Shown piece after piece: positions 48,265 through 61,130 of a stretch of DNA of 64,000 bases. The translations under genes and the position numbers were made by a program. The DNA lies in the NCBI GenBank assembly GCA_030015575.1, contig CM057349.1:259217077-259281076 (forward strand), in the 5' to 3' direction. The notes beneath the pieces are model-generated. The model ran no database searches and was not told the origin of the DNA. It worked only from the letters and a program-made list of their open reading frames with translations. The DNA comes from Agapanthus africanus (Eukaryota; Streptophyta; Magnoliopsida; Asparagales; Amaryllidaceae). Every line of letters begins with the position of its first letter. Positions within the stretch are counted from its first letter, which is position 1.

Positions 48265-48302
48265 GCCGGATTTTCTTCACTTGTGGCCGGCGAAAATCCG
48301 GC
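48265..48302 (-). repeat. Leader hairpin of D
   Basis: GCCGGATTTTC (48265-48275) pairs perfectly with GAAAATCCGGC (48292-48302). It lies 176 nt downstream of the primer-binding site, the same place as the GC hairpins of A, B and G2. Confidence 0.88.
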
Positions 48303-48477
48303 GAGGGGGGTTGAATTTTCTACTGTGTTCATGATATATCTCATATAACATTCTGCAGCTGCTTAAAAAAAATTTTGACACTTTAAAAAATTTGACAGAA
48401 ACTAGAATTTTATATCGGGTGTTTCGGAGTTGTTTCGGTTTCGTAATTCTAAAAACATCGTCTAATTCTCTAGCTTG

Positions 48478-48489
48478 GATCTGATACCA
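48478..48489 (-). other. Primer-binding site of D
   Basis: Eleven of twelve bases match TGGTATCAGAGC on the minus strand, next to the LTR start at 48491. Confidence 0.85.
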
Positions 48490-48490
48490 C

Positions 48491-48710
48491 TGCAGTGTTA
48501 CCTAGCACGACAGCAAGGTTTCGGGATGCATCATCCATGCCAATTTCAAAAATTTGCCGTACTAAGGAACCCTAACCCTAGAATCTTAACTAGAGCTCTA
48601 GACGAACTAGCAATGCAAACAATTTTACATCTAATTGAATGAGGAATACAACCTTTGTAGACCGTTCCTTCACTTCTAAAGCTCCATGTAGTAGTCCCTT
48701 CGCTCCAAGT
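48491..48710 (-). repeat. 5' LTR of element D, partial
   Basis: TGCAGTGTTACCTAGC... matches the start of the LTR at 21750. It is interrupted at 48711 by Gypsy element F; the rest lies beyond the window. Confidence 0.82.
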
Positions 48711-51700
48711 TGTAACGTTTTAGAAAAACGTTATGTGAATTTTTCCGTTTTTGGGTAAAATTGTCGGTATTTTATGTTTTAACCCGACTGTGATCAAACG
48801 ACCATATAGACTTGCCAGCACCTAGTTAAGCTAAAATAAAGCTAGTGCGCAAGTTTTGGGGGTATATGGGACGTTTTGGTTCAATTTGAATTTTTCCCAA
48901 TTTTTATATTATTTTAATGCGGTATTCACATTTTGGGAATTTTCTCTTAAGTCTTCTTTTCAACAATTAAGTTTGAGTTAATAAAACCCTTCACATAGCA
49001 TCTAGATATTTGTATGGGTTTTAGATTTAAATTTAAAAGAAAAGAAAAGAATTGAGAAGAGGTGTATGCATGTGTGTGTGAATGCATTAAGTGTGCATTT
49101 ATTGTTGAATGAACTAGAAAACCCTATACAATTCCCTCACCTTCCTCCATTATTGGCCGAGCCCTCCCTCCCACTTCTGCCTTTGATCAATTCTTCTCCA
49201 TTTGCAACAATTTCAAAGCCAATAAATCGCCAAAATTCCAAAATAAATCATAAAAATATCCCAAGTCTTGATTTTGGCATCTTGAAGCTAGGAAAGCTTG
49301 GATCTTTGTGTTCTTGAGGATAGGTATGATCTCTATTTGTTCATTTTGTTGTGGTAGTGATGTGTAGCCTTTTTATTTCAGTTTAGATAGTGTAAAGTTA
49401 GGATTGGTGTGCAATATCGTATTTTAGTGTCGGTTTGTGATATATGTGACCTTCTATGACCTGGATTTCGTACAGAAAAATCAAACAAAATTGTAGTGAT
49501 GTACTAGTGACCCTGGAGCACCACCTAAGACAAGAGACCCACCCCGCCGGCCAGGGACGGCGATGAGAAGTCAAATTCCGGCGATGTCGGGTTTTTAGGG
49601 GAGTTGGGGTTTGGGTTTTTGAGGGTAGGTCTATGCTGTGGTTTGGGTGTGTTTGGTTCTGTTTGTTTGTTTAGTTTCCTCTGTATGAAAAATCTAGGAT
49701 CGTTTTCCTATAATCTAGTGTTTTGTGTTCGCGCGATACGTTATATGACACAGATCGTGCACTTGGTGTGATTTTGCTCTTAAGTTGTTTTCGTCGTGTC
49801 GCTATGCACGTTAGCCACAATAAGAACACTCGAGAGTATATTTTGTGTTGTTGTGTCGGTTAAATGTAGTGTGTGCGTGTTTTGGGTCTATTATTAATAT
49901 ATACCTGCTTTATTGTTTCGATGTGGTAGGTTCGCAGGCGGGGACTTCGGACACTGCTACCAGGGGAAAATGAGTGGCTTGCTTCACTTAGTCAGGAGCG
50001 TTGGTGAGTAGATTTAACATCTACAGGGAAATCGCCCGCATGTCGTTATGCGTCTGGGCTAGAGATGTTACTTTTGTCGCATATTCTATGTCAGATTTAG
50101 AATTGCGCATTTACCCTACTGTTTAGTAAATTGTAGTGCTTGGACTAGTATCCTTAGGACAATGCACATATTATTGATGATTCATGTTGCACGAGCACAG
50201 ATTGTATGCTACACACACCGTCAATAATTGCCATATCACGCACAACCCACATATAGAAAAATGCTATTGTTTGGTTAGGAATATTGAGACAATGATTCAT
50301 ATTTCTTATCGCATATGACATTTAGCATACATGTATATCCACATGCTTACACATATGCCTTCACATACTTACGTGTTAGATACCGGTATACCTATAGAGT
50401 ATCGTACCATTAGTGATAGGTACATACACATTTTATGTCATAGCTACATGTATACTTTGCACACATTCTTCACTTATACCCAGGGGGTATACTACATCAT
50501 TATTTATAGGTAGATACATATATCTTGCTGTACCTTTATGTTGCACATATATCTGGTTATAGCTACATGTTTACCTTTACTTGATATTATTTTAGAATTG
50601 GAGAGATTAGGAACCACATGATATTATATTAACATGTTACAGTTAATTGCGGCTTTTCCTTTATATGCTCGCATTTCAGATTTATGATGCGTATATTATA
50701 TTCATGGATTTTCGCATTGAGATATGGATTTTCATGATGTTTTCTGGATTTGGGGACCGTGGGAGTTCATGAAATTATGCATTATTTGAAAAACCCGGTT
50801 TCCCTTGATATGATATTTCAGCATCCACCGTGAGATTTATCGGTTCTGATTATATACTCCATACGAGGAGTGGTGCCGTATGAGGGTACATGGTGGGGCC
50901 CGGTACGGTTCCCTTCGGCAAGATGATCGACGGTCCATGCCGATTGAGCCTGGAAGGTGGGCAAGTACCTACCGGTGACATTACTAATGACTTAGCGGTT
51001 ATCATGGGGATACCGATGGGAGTCATGTACGTATGGATACGTCGAAAGGCGAGGGTCAGAGCTAGGCACTCGAGCTTTCGGGATAGCGTATGATACGTAC
51101 CTATCAGGGGGCTAGTCATGGTGACAGTACCTGATAGATCAGCATTTCTGTGTCGATGCTTGACACATTGGTTTCATGATATTTCTTTTTACTCCTTTGT
51201 ATATATAACAGGGGAATGGGACGCTGTTATATATGCCTTTACACCAATATTAGTGGAATGGAACGCTAATATATGTGTATTGATATCAATTTATATACAT
51301 CATCATATTTATTCACGTAAATATACCTAGAATGTAAAGGACTCATTGACATTGGATTTAGCACATTTGAGAATTCATTTGACATTGATTACAGGATATA
51401 TATGAGATTGCTGATTTTGTACACTCGGGATATGTGAGATCTACTTGATGTTGTACATTCGGGGTATACGAGATATACATTGATATTGTACATACGGGAT
51501 ATGTGAGATCTACTTGATATTGTACATTAAGGATATGTTAGACTTACTTGATATGATTGCCAAATTGGGGGCTAATTTGAGGAAATTGGGATTTTGAATT
51601 GTCTTGATGGATTTTAACCATCCCACGATGTCAGGATTCCGTGGAAATGACATGTTTCATTCCATACACTACATTTACTGTTTATGCACTGCTTCATGCA

Positions 51701-52605
51701 TTAGTGTACCTGTTAGAGTACCTTCCATGACTGTTGCATTTACATACCTTCATTCATATCATTTCTTCATGTATTAGTAGTACTGATATAGTTCCTTACA
51801 TGATACTGCATACAGATTGTCATACTATTATTGCTTCATGTATTAGTAGTACCTTCTAGCGTACCTTTCATGACTGATGCATTACATATGACCATTCATT
51901 GCTATTAAATGCTTATGTTAGATTCGCGTTGTACGTGCATACTCGCGATTACCTACATATGTTATTTACTACTCACGAGTTGGCAACTCACCCCCGTTGT
52001 GCCACAGTGTTCGCAAGTGTTCCTTAGGATAGTCAGAGGCAGGCTATTTTCATCCTTCGTATCATCATTTGTTGCGGATGCCACTTCGCCTGATAGTGTG
52101 CAGTTTTGCCCAGGTGGGTTTTGTGGTTATCCGATGTTGTATTGTATATTCGTTGTATCCCTGTACTCTCCATTTACCTGCATTATGTATGACTTAGTGA
52201 CTTGATGTGAGGACGGTATTGTATATTATTTTGTGACTTGGAGGTTTTTATGCAGTTTTATTTATATCGTCTCTTTCTTCGCTACGGTGTCGTATATCTG
52301 TTGTGGTGATTGTTTTTCGCCGTTGGGCATGGATTTTGCTCCCGTTTGGGATGCTTTACTTTACATTTATGTTGTACCCATTTTGGGGGCTTGTTTTACA
52401 AAGGAGGTGCTGCCAAAATTTTAAGGAATAAAAGTGAGACTTAAAGAATTTGGGTTGTGATTTCAAAGGTTTTGAAAATACTATTATCACTTTCTTACTA
52501 CTTTTGATGGTTTAGATTGCTGGGTTTTGGCTTTCTTTTACTACGTTACGCCTGTAGACGTTGCGTAGTATTTGGGCTGTCACGTGCCAATTTCGGGTCG
52601 TGAGA
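48711..52605 (+). repeat. 5' LTR of Gypsy element F
   Basis: Starts TGTAACGTTTT after CAAGT (48706-48710, the expected target duplication) and ends at GGGTCGTGAGA before a primer-binding site; 3.9 kb. It is related to but clearly diverged from the E2 LTR. Contains the shared ACTCACGAGTTGGCAACTCA and CACCCCCGTTGTGCCACAG blocks (51972-52007) and a ~34-bp tandem repeat (51418-51553). Confidence 0.85.
51418..51553 (+). repeat. ~34-bp tandem repeat, four units, in LTR F
   Basis: Units begin with TTGTACA at 51418, 51451, 51486 and 51520, each followed by a GGRTATGTGAGAT-like and CTTGAT-like segment. Confidence 0.85.
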
Positions 52606-52609
52606 AAGT

Positions 52610-52621
52610 TGGTATCAGAGC
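52610..52621 (+). other. Primer-binding site of F
   Basis: TGGTATCAGAGC, just downstream of the LTR. Confidence 0.93.
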
Positions 52622-52841
52622 ACTAGGTTTTACCTTTCGGAGTGTAGGATGACCTTGGTATGATGGAGTAGGTAGCTTAAGCAGAGTAACGTTGTGTGTG
52701 TATGTCTGCAGCATACCCACGATGCAGTACTCCGCCTAGAAGTGCCCTAAGTACAAATTTCTTGAAATTCCTTCCTTGATGATTCATATCTTTGCGATTC
52801 GATCCGTGTTCTTATCAAATCTTATATTCTATTTATAGCCT

Positions 52842-55596
52842 TTGCCGCCGATGACTATGGGGACTCAGAGAGGTGCAGCGAGGGCCGAGGTCAGTATTGA
52901 CTCGGGTAGGACGAGAACTGACCAGAATGGCACGCTCGTTGCACAGGAGCAGACGGATCCGCCTTCGACAGATTATCTCGCTAGGCTTATGGAAGATATG
53001 CAGGACTTGCACCAGGCGATGAGTTCATTGGTTGAGACCATTCGAGCGCAACGACAGGAGGTTGTCACCCCTGTTACCCAGTTGTTCCTTGCAATCAGCA
53101 CACAGTATTCCGTCACCTACACAGCACCAGTGGATGCAGCCCCAGTTGACGAGACACGTCTTTCGGAGACTTTAGGAGTTTCGGATCAGAGGAGGACTCA
53201 TGCAGGTATGCCAGCCCATAGACAGAGGTTCAGTCGTCGCGACAGGTTTCGTGCATGTCATGAGAGTACAAGAGGCTTGAGGCGAGGACAGTCATCTAGC
53301 TCTTATCCTCAGGATGGTCAGCAGTTTTCTTCCGGATGTTATCGGTGCGGGAGTTTGGATCATCGGGTTCGAGTTTGTACTGAGCCACGTAATCGCGAGG
53401 CAGCTATACCGCAGAGAGGAGGATTTCAGCCTGTTATGGGTAGAAGACAGACTCGGGAGTTTGCTTCTACTCATCGGGACACGCGGGCGTCCAATGCTGA
53501 GTTTGCAGGTACTCTAAATTCACATGTTCTTTGATGTACTGGTTTGTTTTACACACTTTGTGCCGTGGTTGGGACGAGGATCGTATTAGCTAGATCAGCC
53601 ACTTGTTGTGTTAACTTCTGTTAGCGATTCTTTTGTTGCGCAACACGTATTTCAGTCATGTGCCAATAGGTTAGGAGATTCATCCGTCACTTGATCCTTC
53701 TAGAGATGTTGGATTTGACGTTCTCCTGGGCACGGACTGGTTAGCTACGTGCTAGGCGTCTGTGGACTACCGTGAGAAAACAGTCAGGTGTTGTTTTCCC
53801 CGGCGAGTCGGTTCTTGTTGTGCAGGTGGATAGTTGTGCCGCCTCTCACCGCTTGAATTCAGCCTTTTCGCTAGTCGGCTTTTGAGGAGAAGATGTCGAG
53901 GATTCTTGGCGTTCATTCGTGATACCGTAGCCACAATGGGGTTGTTGGACTGGTTTTCTTTCGTGCGAGAGTTTTCCGACGTTGTTCCAGGAGAGCCGGC
54001 GAAGCTTAAGGAGCTTAAGGATCAACTGCAGAGTTGTTTTGTTGAGGGGTTTGTGCGTTTGAGTGTTTCGAATTAGGGAGCTCCTATTGTTGTTCGTCAA
54101 GGAGAAAGACGGTAGTTTGAGGTTGTGTATTGATTGATCGTCAATTTAACCGGCTTACAGTGCGGATAGGTATCCTTTACCTCGCAATGAAGATTTCTTC
54201 GATCAACTCCAGAGTGTGAGACCTTTTATAAGTTTGTTGGGGATCGGGTCATCATTGTTGCGGGTTTGGAGTGATGACATTCCGAAGACTGCCTTGTGCG
54301 TGCTACGGGCTTTGTGTGTTTTGGTGGTGTCGTTGGATTCACCAATGCCCTAGCAGCATTCGTAGATATGATGAACCAGATTTCTTCAGGCCGTTCCTCG
54401 ACCAGTTATTGTTGTGTTATTGACGACATTCTGGTCTATTGCAATGTGTTTTGAGGAACAGGAGCAACACTTGAGAATTTGTTTTGCAGATACTGGGAGA
54501 GCCCCAGCGGTTTGCTAGGTTCTCGGAGTGTTTCTTCAGGCTTGTTTGTGTTGACTCCCAGGTCTTGTAGTTACGGGAGACGGTTTTTCGTATGGTCCCG
54601 AGGAAGATCGAGACCGTACAGCTTTGGCCCAGACTTGTGTATGGACGGAGGTCCGTTGATTTTTGGGCTTAGCAGGTTTTTACCGCCGTTTCGTGCTGGA
54701 TTGCTAGTGTAGTGCTGCACCGTTGACTTGAATGACCGGAAATGAGGTTTCTTTCTTTTGGACTGAGGCATGTGTGTGAAGTTTTCGGCAGTTGATGATT
54801 CGGTTAACAACTGCATTAGTTCTTTCTTTGCTTCTGGTTCGGGCAACTTGTTGTTTAACTGTAATGTTTCGCTAGTGGGGCTCGATTGTGTACTGAGGCG
54901 ACACTTTAGAGTTATCGCTTTTGCCTCCATACATTGGAGGAAGTACGAGAAGGATATCCCACTCATGATCTGGAGATGGCCGCGGTGGTCTTTCGTTGGA
55001 GATTGGAGACACTACTTGTTCGAGAGTCGTGTCAGATTTTCACGGACCACCAGAGTTTAATGTACATCTTCCTACAGCGGGTTTTGATTGTTGTGATAGT
55101 CTTCTGCAGATTTACAGTTCTTGTGCGATCGTTGAGTACAGCTTGTGTTCGCCTCTACTTAGGGGACAACTTGCTCATGTCGGCGCCCGACCACTTTTCC
55201 TTAATCGCTTTCGCGAGGCACTGCCCGCCGATGCTCGTTCGTCAGAGATACTTGAGCATACTCGGCTGGGTAATGATTCGGAGTCCTTGATTGTGACATG
55301 GGTGTGCTAAGTTTACAGACGCGTTTGTGTACCTAATACTTTTGGGTAGAGACGCAAAATCCTAGAGCAAGCACATCTGTCAACTCTCTGTACTCATTTA
55401 AGTTCCACAAACATTGACGTGGCTTGTGAGATAGTTACGGGTGGGCAGGGATGTAAAGAGATGTTTCGGTTTCGTTTCAAGGTGTCTGTCTTGTTGTGTG
55501 CTTTGGTTGAGCATCTGAGACCGGCTGGAGAGTTGCAACCTTTAACCGTTCCGAAGTGGGAGTGGAAGCAGATCTCTACGAATTTCTTCATGGTGT
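52842..55596 (+). pseudogene. gag-pol region of Gypsy element F
   Basis: Gag begins MPPMTMGTQRGAARAEV at 52842 with a conserved-looking region LARLMEDMQDLHQAMSSLVE, and ends in a zinc knuckle CYRCGSLDHRVRVC near 53.35 kb. Downstream are protease-end DVGFDVLLGTDWLAT (about 53.7 kb), RT with a LFVKEKDGSLRLCID-like stretch (about 54.1 kb) and a degenerate catalytic region near 54.4 kb, RNase H with IFTDHQSLMYIF (about 55.05 kb), and the integrase zinc-domain side, where a decayed form of the usual HLRPAGELQPL-type motif is visible near 55.5 kb. The start was chosen as the first methionine of the long open stretch after the primer-binding site. Many breaks in pol; gag is the best preserved part. 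Confidence 0.82.
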
Positions 55597-57712
55597 TGTA
55601 AGTGCACGGCGGCGCCCCGGCCTTCAAACTGAGGCCAAAATGCGGAAACGATAATTTACTTTAAATTTTAAACCGGCACCACCGCGCACAAAATTCCTGG
55701 ATCGGGCCATTAAACTAATTCTAGCTAACTAAAGAACGGGTGGAGAGATATACCGAGCGATCCGTGTCCTTCGGTCTTCTCGTCATCGTCCTGATCTCCC
55801 CGCGGAATCTCCGGTCTTCACCTCCTCGCCGGAAGCACACCACATCGCCGGCTTCTTTTACGGGCTCCTACCTCTGGACCGAGGCAACTCCGGCACGAAG
55901 TTGGCGAGTCGACGTGCCCAAGGTTTGCTGTAGGTTAATTGTAGAACTTTATGTCTCTTTGGGGTTGTGGAAGTTACCATTAGTGGAGGATTGAGATGAT
56001 AGCATTTTTGGAGATGAGGTTGGGGATTTTTGCAAGCACAAGAGAACCAAAAATACCCCACAAAAATAATGGGCAGCCCCTTCCCATGTTGGCCAGCCTC
56101 ATGTGATCAAGAGGAGAGGGTAAAAGTCCAAGGGGGGTGTATCTCAATAATGCAAGAGAGAGTGTGGAGTTATCATGAAGCATGATCACAAGACAAGGTC
56201 CAACACTCCACCAACTAATCATCACAAACAAAAGTCAAGCAATCATGAGGTTATGAAGTCAAATGAAAGTGCACCATCATGATGCAACAATATGCAAAGA
56301 CAACCCTCCAAAATGCTTATTTGTACAAATGCAAATAAGCCATCCTCCACCAATCTTCGGCCAATGAAAGATACAAAGAAAAATGGCCGAATCGGAAAGC
56401 AAACTGGCAACTCCATAAAACTGATCCCGTAATAAATTACAGGAAAACCCCGCTACTGTATATACATACCCGCATATGTATTCCGACCGAATACAAATGC
56501 AATGAGACAAAATCTACACTGTACAATACTAGGATCCGGCTTAAACCAAAGCCCTCTAGTATTATCCGTCCGATCATGATCCGTGCAATACCGCACGTAT
56601 CTGATCGAACCCTGCCATATCTCCATACGGCCTCTACAGCGTTTCTCCCGGAACTTGAGTAACTGTCTGTGGGGGACTCTAAAGACTCGTCAACACCTTG
56701 GTTGTGGATTTAACCACTAGCACGTCAGAGGTATTAGCCATACGTAACGGGCTACCAGGTATTGACTAAAAGGGATGTCTGTGAGCGAACTCATCCTGAC
56801 ACCCTACTGAGCCTGTCAGTGACAATATCCGTACAGTCCGGTCCGTTCCTCTATGAGCATCGCATGGCAGGCCTAGGGGGTGGGTAAAAGTCAGACCCCT
56901 AAAAGCGGTACAAGTCGTGTCGGAGTGTAGCCCAGAACACCCTGAGATACTACTGGAATACCTATCAGTAAATCTCCTGCCTCGGCCGAGGGCTTTGTGT
57001 AATGGCTCTCCTAGACACAGCGCGACCTCACCCCCAATACCAGGAGAGACGAACCCCTGAAAATCCGCTCACTGCCTCCATGTGGCTCGGGACTGTACCT
57101 AACTAAAACCTGTTTGCACGTCTCCTTTGAGCGTGGTAGGGTAGTAATCAAAGTACAGTGGGAACTCACACGAGACAAATGACGATCCTTAGGTCGATGA
57201 ACTAACCTGTACACATGTCACCAGGGAACTGCTATCTGACATCTGGTATAAGACCAACTAGCATGTTCCCGGCGAGTCCTGTCCGGTGTACTCATAACCC
57301 AATGAGCACCTGTATACATCTTAGGTGAACCAACTGACACCAGTGGCTTGTGAGACCGGCCACCGCCCCTCGTCAGGGTCTCGACTGTATACACTAGTCT
57401 ACTCTGGAGAATCGATGCCCTGTCTCGAAACTCCCACGACTAGGGACCTTTTAAGGATGTGCTTATAGACTCCAGCTCCCACGTATATGATCGCCCTCAT
57501 ACTGCTGGTAGTCAAGCAAGAATCCTAGTGGCTCTATCAACGTGCAATAGTGACCTGTAAGGTCACCTAAAGCAGTACACGATGATAAAGGTAAACCAGA
57601 TAGCATACTATCATCTCGAGTAAGACTGTCCTACCGTCATAGAACCTCCCTCAATCATTGCAATCATGTGCCTGTGATCCAATAATTGACTCTGAAGGCA
57701 CTATATCCAACA
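55597..57712 (-). repeat. 3' LTR of Copia element G1
   Basis: TGTAAGTGCACGGCGG...ATATCCAACA, 2.1 kb. On the minus strand it starts TGTTGGATATAGTGCC, an Angela/BARE-like LTR start. Followed by the polypurine tract (AAGTGGGAGATTG on the minus strand). Inverted relative to the G2 LTR at 61478-63638, about 6% different over the compared part. The core GTACAGTCCGGTCCG is near 56831. Confidence 0.9.
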
Positions 57713-60700
57713 ATCTCCCACTTGCACTCAAGGCTAATTATTGCGATGTCACATACTCACAGCCCGTGTGATACCGAACACCCAACTCCTCTACTAATCA
57801 GTCTCACAAAACTCATTTGCGAAACTATTGCATTCGAGGAATAGCCTCAGTGAGTGGATACGCTTTGATGTTTCTTTCTATGTCTCTCTTTATCCCATGT
57901 TCGCGGAGAAAGCCATCTCCCGAAATGAGCAATACCTGTCTTAGAATGTCTGGATGTCTGATGGGACCTAGCTCATAAATGAACTCCAAATCCAAACTTC
58001 TTAGACTGTATCGTCAACTGAACTTAATCAGTATCCTATGCCATCCTTCCCTCAGTATCCACCTGGACCACCTGTCCAAAATACTGCCCCTCGTCAGAAG
58101 GAAAACTAAAACTCTGACGGCCACTCTTCCGTCCAGGTCACCTTGGAAGCCTGGAATGATAACTGTCTCCTAAAAGTGGCTGTTGTTATCATATCCCTAG
58201 AACATTCACTTATGTTCTAAAACTGCTTCCTAATGTCTCTCCAGGATTAGGTTAATATCAACTTATTGCATCTACTGCAAAAACAACATCTGGTGTGATA
58301 CTTGACATCTCATGATTGACTCATTTGCCTAAGCAAGTGATATTCCAATCATGCACATCCCTATCCCCTTTAGTCTGTAAGACACTTTTAGAGAGGGTGA
58401 CTCCACCACCTGCAGGTACTCTACCGTGCCTGGAGTCGTCCATTCTAAAACACCTTTAGAATACTGTCTAAGTACCCTGATTGGGACACTTCCCAAATCT
58501 AGATCTAAAACCATAGATCTAGTAACCAGAATGTCTGATATTATATCTATATCCTATGTGGAGAAAACACTGTGTGATAACCAAAGTGTAACCGATCGTA
58601 GTACAGGAATTTCACTTCCTACTCTGTGCAGGATATCATACACTACTACCTTCTTAACAGATCCATCCTCTATTCTGATAAAGTCAAATCTACGACTGTC
58701 ACATCAAAAATAGATGATCTATCTCCGCTATATCTGCTTTAGTCTATAAATACACATAAGCCACTTGTCCACTATGCTTCCGCTGCTCCCACTGACTACG
58801 ACAACCCTCTGGCAGAGTAATATAAACGTACACTACTAAAGCTAGTTTAGAATGATGCTATACTCATCCTCCTGCCGGGTCTCACAGTCTGGAACAACAG
58901 CAATGGCAAGTCTGGGTAAACAAGAACCTCCTTGTCACCGTCCTTGAGGCTACCGGAGTATCTCTCGGGTGCCTGAGGTTACCCACCATATCTACGGAGT
59001 GGCCAATGGAATGTCAATACAGATTGAATCTTTAGGTTCTTATCAAATTTTCAGTAAGCGTTTGTGGTTCTAGAATCACTTCTAGTTCTACCATACCCCC
59101 ACTACTGTTTTCTGAAAAAATCCATTTCTTTTAAAGTTGTGGCGAGTCAAGAACAATATCACTATTGATCTTCCAGATGGTAGAAAGTCAACCCTCGTCA
59201 TAGCCTGGGTCAACCCACAAACAGCCATTACAGAAACATTCCTTGAGTTATCCGGGGTCTGGTTTTAAGCATAAGCCGGACAACTCCCCGTACCTTAATA
59301 TCGTTAAGATATGAACTGTTCTATATCCAATACAGAAACAGAAGCACTGATTTAATTGAACCAGATTCAAATCATGCAGCTGCCTCCAGTGCATGTCAAC
59401 CAAATAGAAAGAGGCCGATCAACATTACTCAACTTAGGAGTACTTCCAATTATGAGTAACCTGAAAGAGAAGCAAGTTCTCTTAATCATTACTATCAACT
59501 GAATACCATCCACAAGTATCTATATCTTCGATCACCTTGAAGAATCCCAATACTTGCAACATTTGGTTCTCTACTTTACTCTTATACCTATAACTTCTCA
59601 AAACTCGGACCTTGCGTTTCTACGAAACACATGTCTAAAAACTAGAGAAGTCATAAGTAAACCGAATATAGTACGAGAACCAACCCCTCTGTCCTCATGG
59701 ACACTGGACAACATACAATACTCTGTATAAGTCCCCTGAGTCTAATAACTCAATCCCCGTGTGTCGTAGGTTGAAAACTGTACTTATGGTTAAGAAGAGT
59801 TACACCGCTGTTTAATGCTCCTTACCTAACCATCCACTGATATAGGTAAATGTCATAGACATAATTTCAAAAAGGTATATCTCACTCTATGAAAATAGGC
59901 GTACAGATATATCAATTTGAAATTGGTGCATAACTGCGGATATTCAAAACCAAATATTTGCCGTCCGGCAAACAGCCCAGGCGATTTCCTCAAATATCAC
60001 CAATTACAACGAATTCCGATATAATGAGGATGATCACCTAATTCCCAATAACTTACTCCCACTCATCATCTGTAAAACCATACAGATGTGAGAATCATAC
60101 CTGGTAAATACATACCCTGGAGCAAGTGTCTAATTGGGAAATCAGTTTTCTTTTAACAGTACACAGTGAAACTGAAACATTGAAATGTTTCGTGGGGGTA
60201 TCCTGGCATTCCTAGTAATGCATCTTCCATTATCCAGATTCACAACTGTAACCGTATATTTCTTTGCCATCTCTCCACATCCCTTCATATGTCTTTAGTC
60301 ATTACCTTCTGCACACCCCTTTAGGCCAAATGGTTTTCTTCCTTCCATACCGTTCGGCACCAGCCTATAGTTTGGAAGAAGACTATCCAATAAGCATAAT
60401 GGGTGTACTGTCCTAATCCCAGGAACACTCGCAATACGAGAGAAGGTGAAGATAAAAGACAACCGAATAAATCTTATTCCTATTTCTCCTGAACCAGAAT
60501 CCATCCCTGAACTGGAACAAGTTCCTTTCGAGTTCGTATATAACCATACGATGGAGTATCCAATAAACTGTGGATCTTCGTAGTGATACGGAGTGTCCTG
60601 GAGAAATACAAAGGTGAAGTGGGAGTGGTAATGAAAAACTTGGTTTGGTCGTGAATAGCAGCCGCAATTTACTTTGCCCTCCTTCTAATCCCTTTCTTTG

Positions 60701-61130
60701 TCTTTACATAATACCTTATGTACACCATCGTTAGGCTAATTGGTTTTCTTCATTCCCTACCGGTCGGCACCTGCCTACGGTTTGGAAGAAGACTATCCAA
60801 TTTGCGTAATAGGTGTACTATCCCCTAATCCAAGGGGTACTCGCAACCTGAGAGAAGGTAAAAGGAAAAGACAACTGAATAGTCCTATTCATTTTCTCCA
60901 GAACCGGAAACCATCCTCGAATAAATTCCTTCGAGTTCGTATATAACCATACGATGGATTTGTCCAATGGAAGTGGACGTTCGTAGTAATACGAGGTGTC
61001 CTGGAGAAAAGGGTAAAAGTAGGAGTGGCAATGAGGTATGCAACTCTGACAATCCAAAAGCCAGTGTTTAAGAAGGTTCGGTCAACTTGGTCACTGAGTC
61101 ATAGTCTTGGTCGGGTCATTGGTCGCTGCC
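57713..61130 (-). pseudogene. gag-pol remnant of element G1
   Basis: Decayed minus-strand Copia coding region. It is recognisable by base similarity to A and B at the RNase H end (near 57.9 kb), RT (58.3-58.8 kb), integrase side (59.2-59.8 kb) and gag (about 60.1-61.1 kb). It is too damaged to show clean motifs, with many breaks. The gag part carries a large tandem duplication (60263-61050). Confidence 0.65.
60263..61050 (-). repeat. ~410-bp tandem duplication in G1 gag region
   Basis: Two diverged units starting at about 60263 and 60673. Both contain GGTTTTCTTC, CGGCACC, GTTTGGAAGAAGACTATCCA, AGTTCGTATATAACCATACG and GTGTCCTGGAGAAA. Confidence 0.88.

Larger units (their letters stand above)
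45456..48477 (-). other. Long 5' leader of element D
   Basis: About 3 kb, collinear with the A leader at roughly 85% by eye: TTGAC array (45864-46067), tandem repeat (46209-46455), a GC-rich segment (47395-47590), the block shared with E2 (about 47820-48010), and the hairpin at 48265-48302. Confidence 0.8.
48711..55596 (+). mobile_element. Gypsy chromovirus-like element F, 5' part
   Basis: Plus-strand element: LTR 48711-52605, primer-binding site 52610-52621, gag from 52842, then protease, RT, RNase H and the start of integrase up to 55596, where G1 interrupts it. The remainder lies beyond G1, outside the window. Domain order PR-RT-RH-INT places it in Ty3/Gypsy. The 3.9 kb LTR and gag/integrase style are compatible with the Tekay/Del chromoviruses, but the chromodomain end is not in view. 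Pol has many breaks (at least ten). Age cannot be judged because the second LTR is out of view. Confidence 0.83.

Noticed and set aside
54571-54966. 131-codon antisense frame over the F pol region
   Set aside because: Shadow of the RT/RNase H region on the other strand, with no independent support.
52842-55596. Envelope-like gene in F
   Set aside because: Visible parts are gag, protease, RT, RNase H and integrase only; the region where an extra frame could lie is beyond G1 and out of view.
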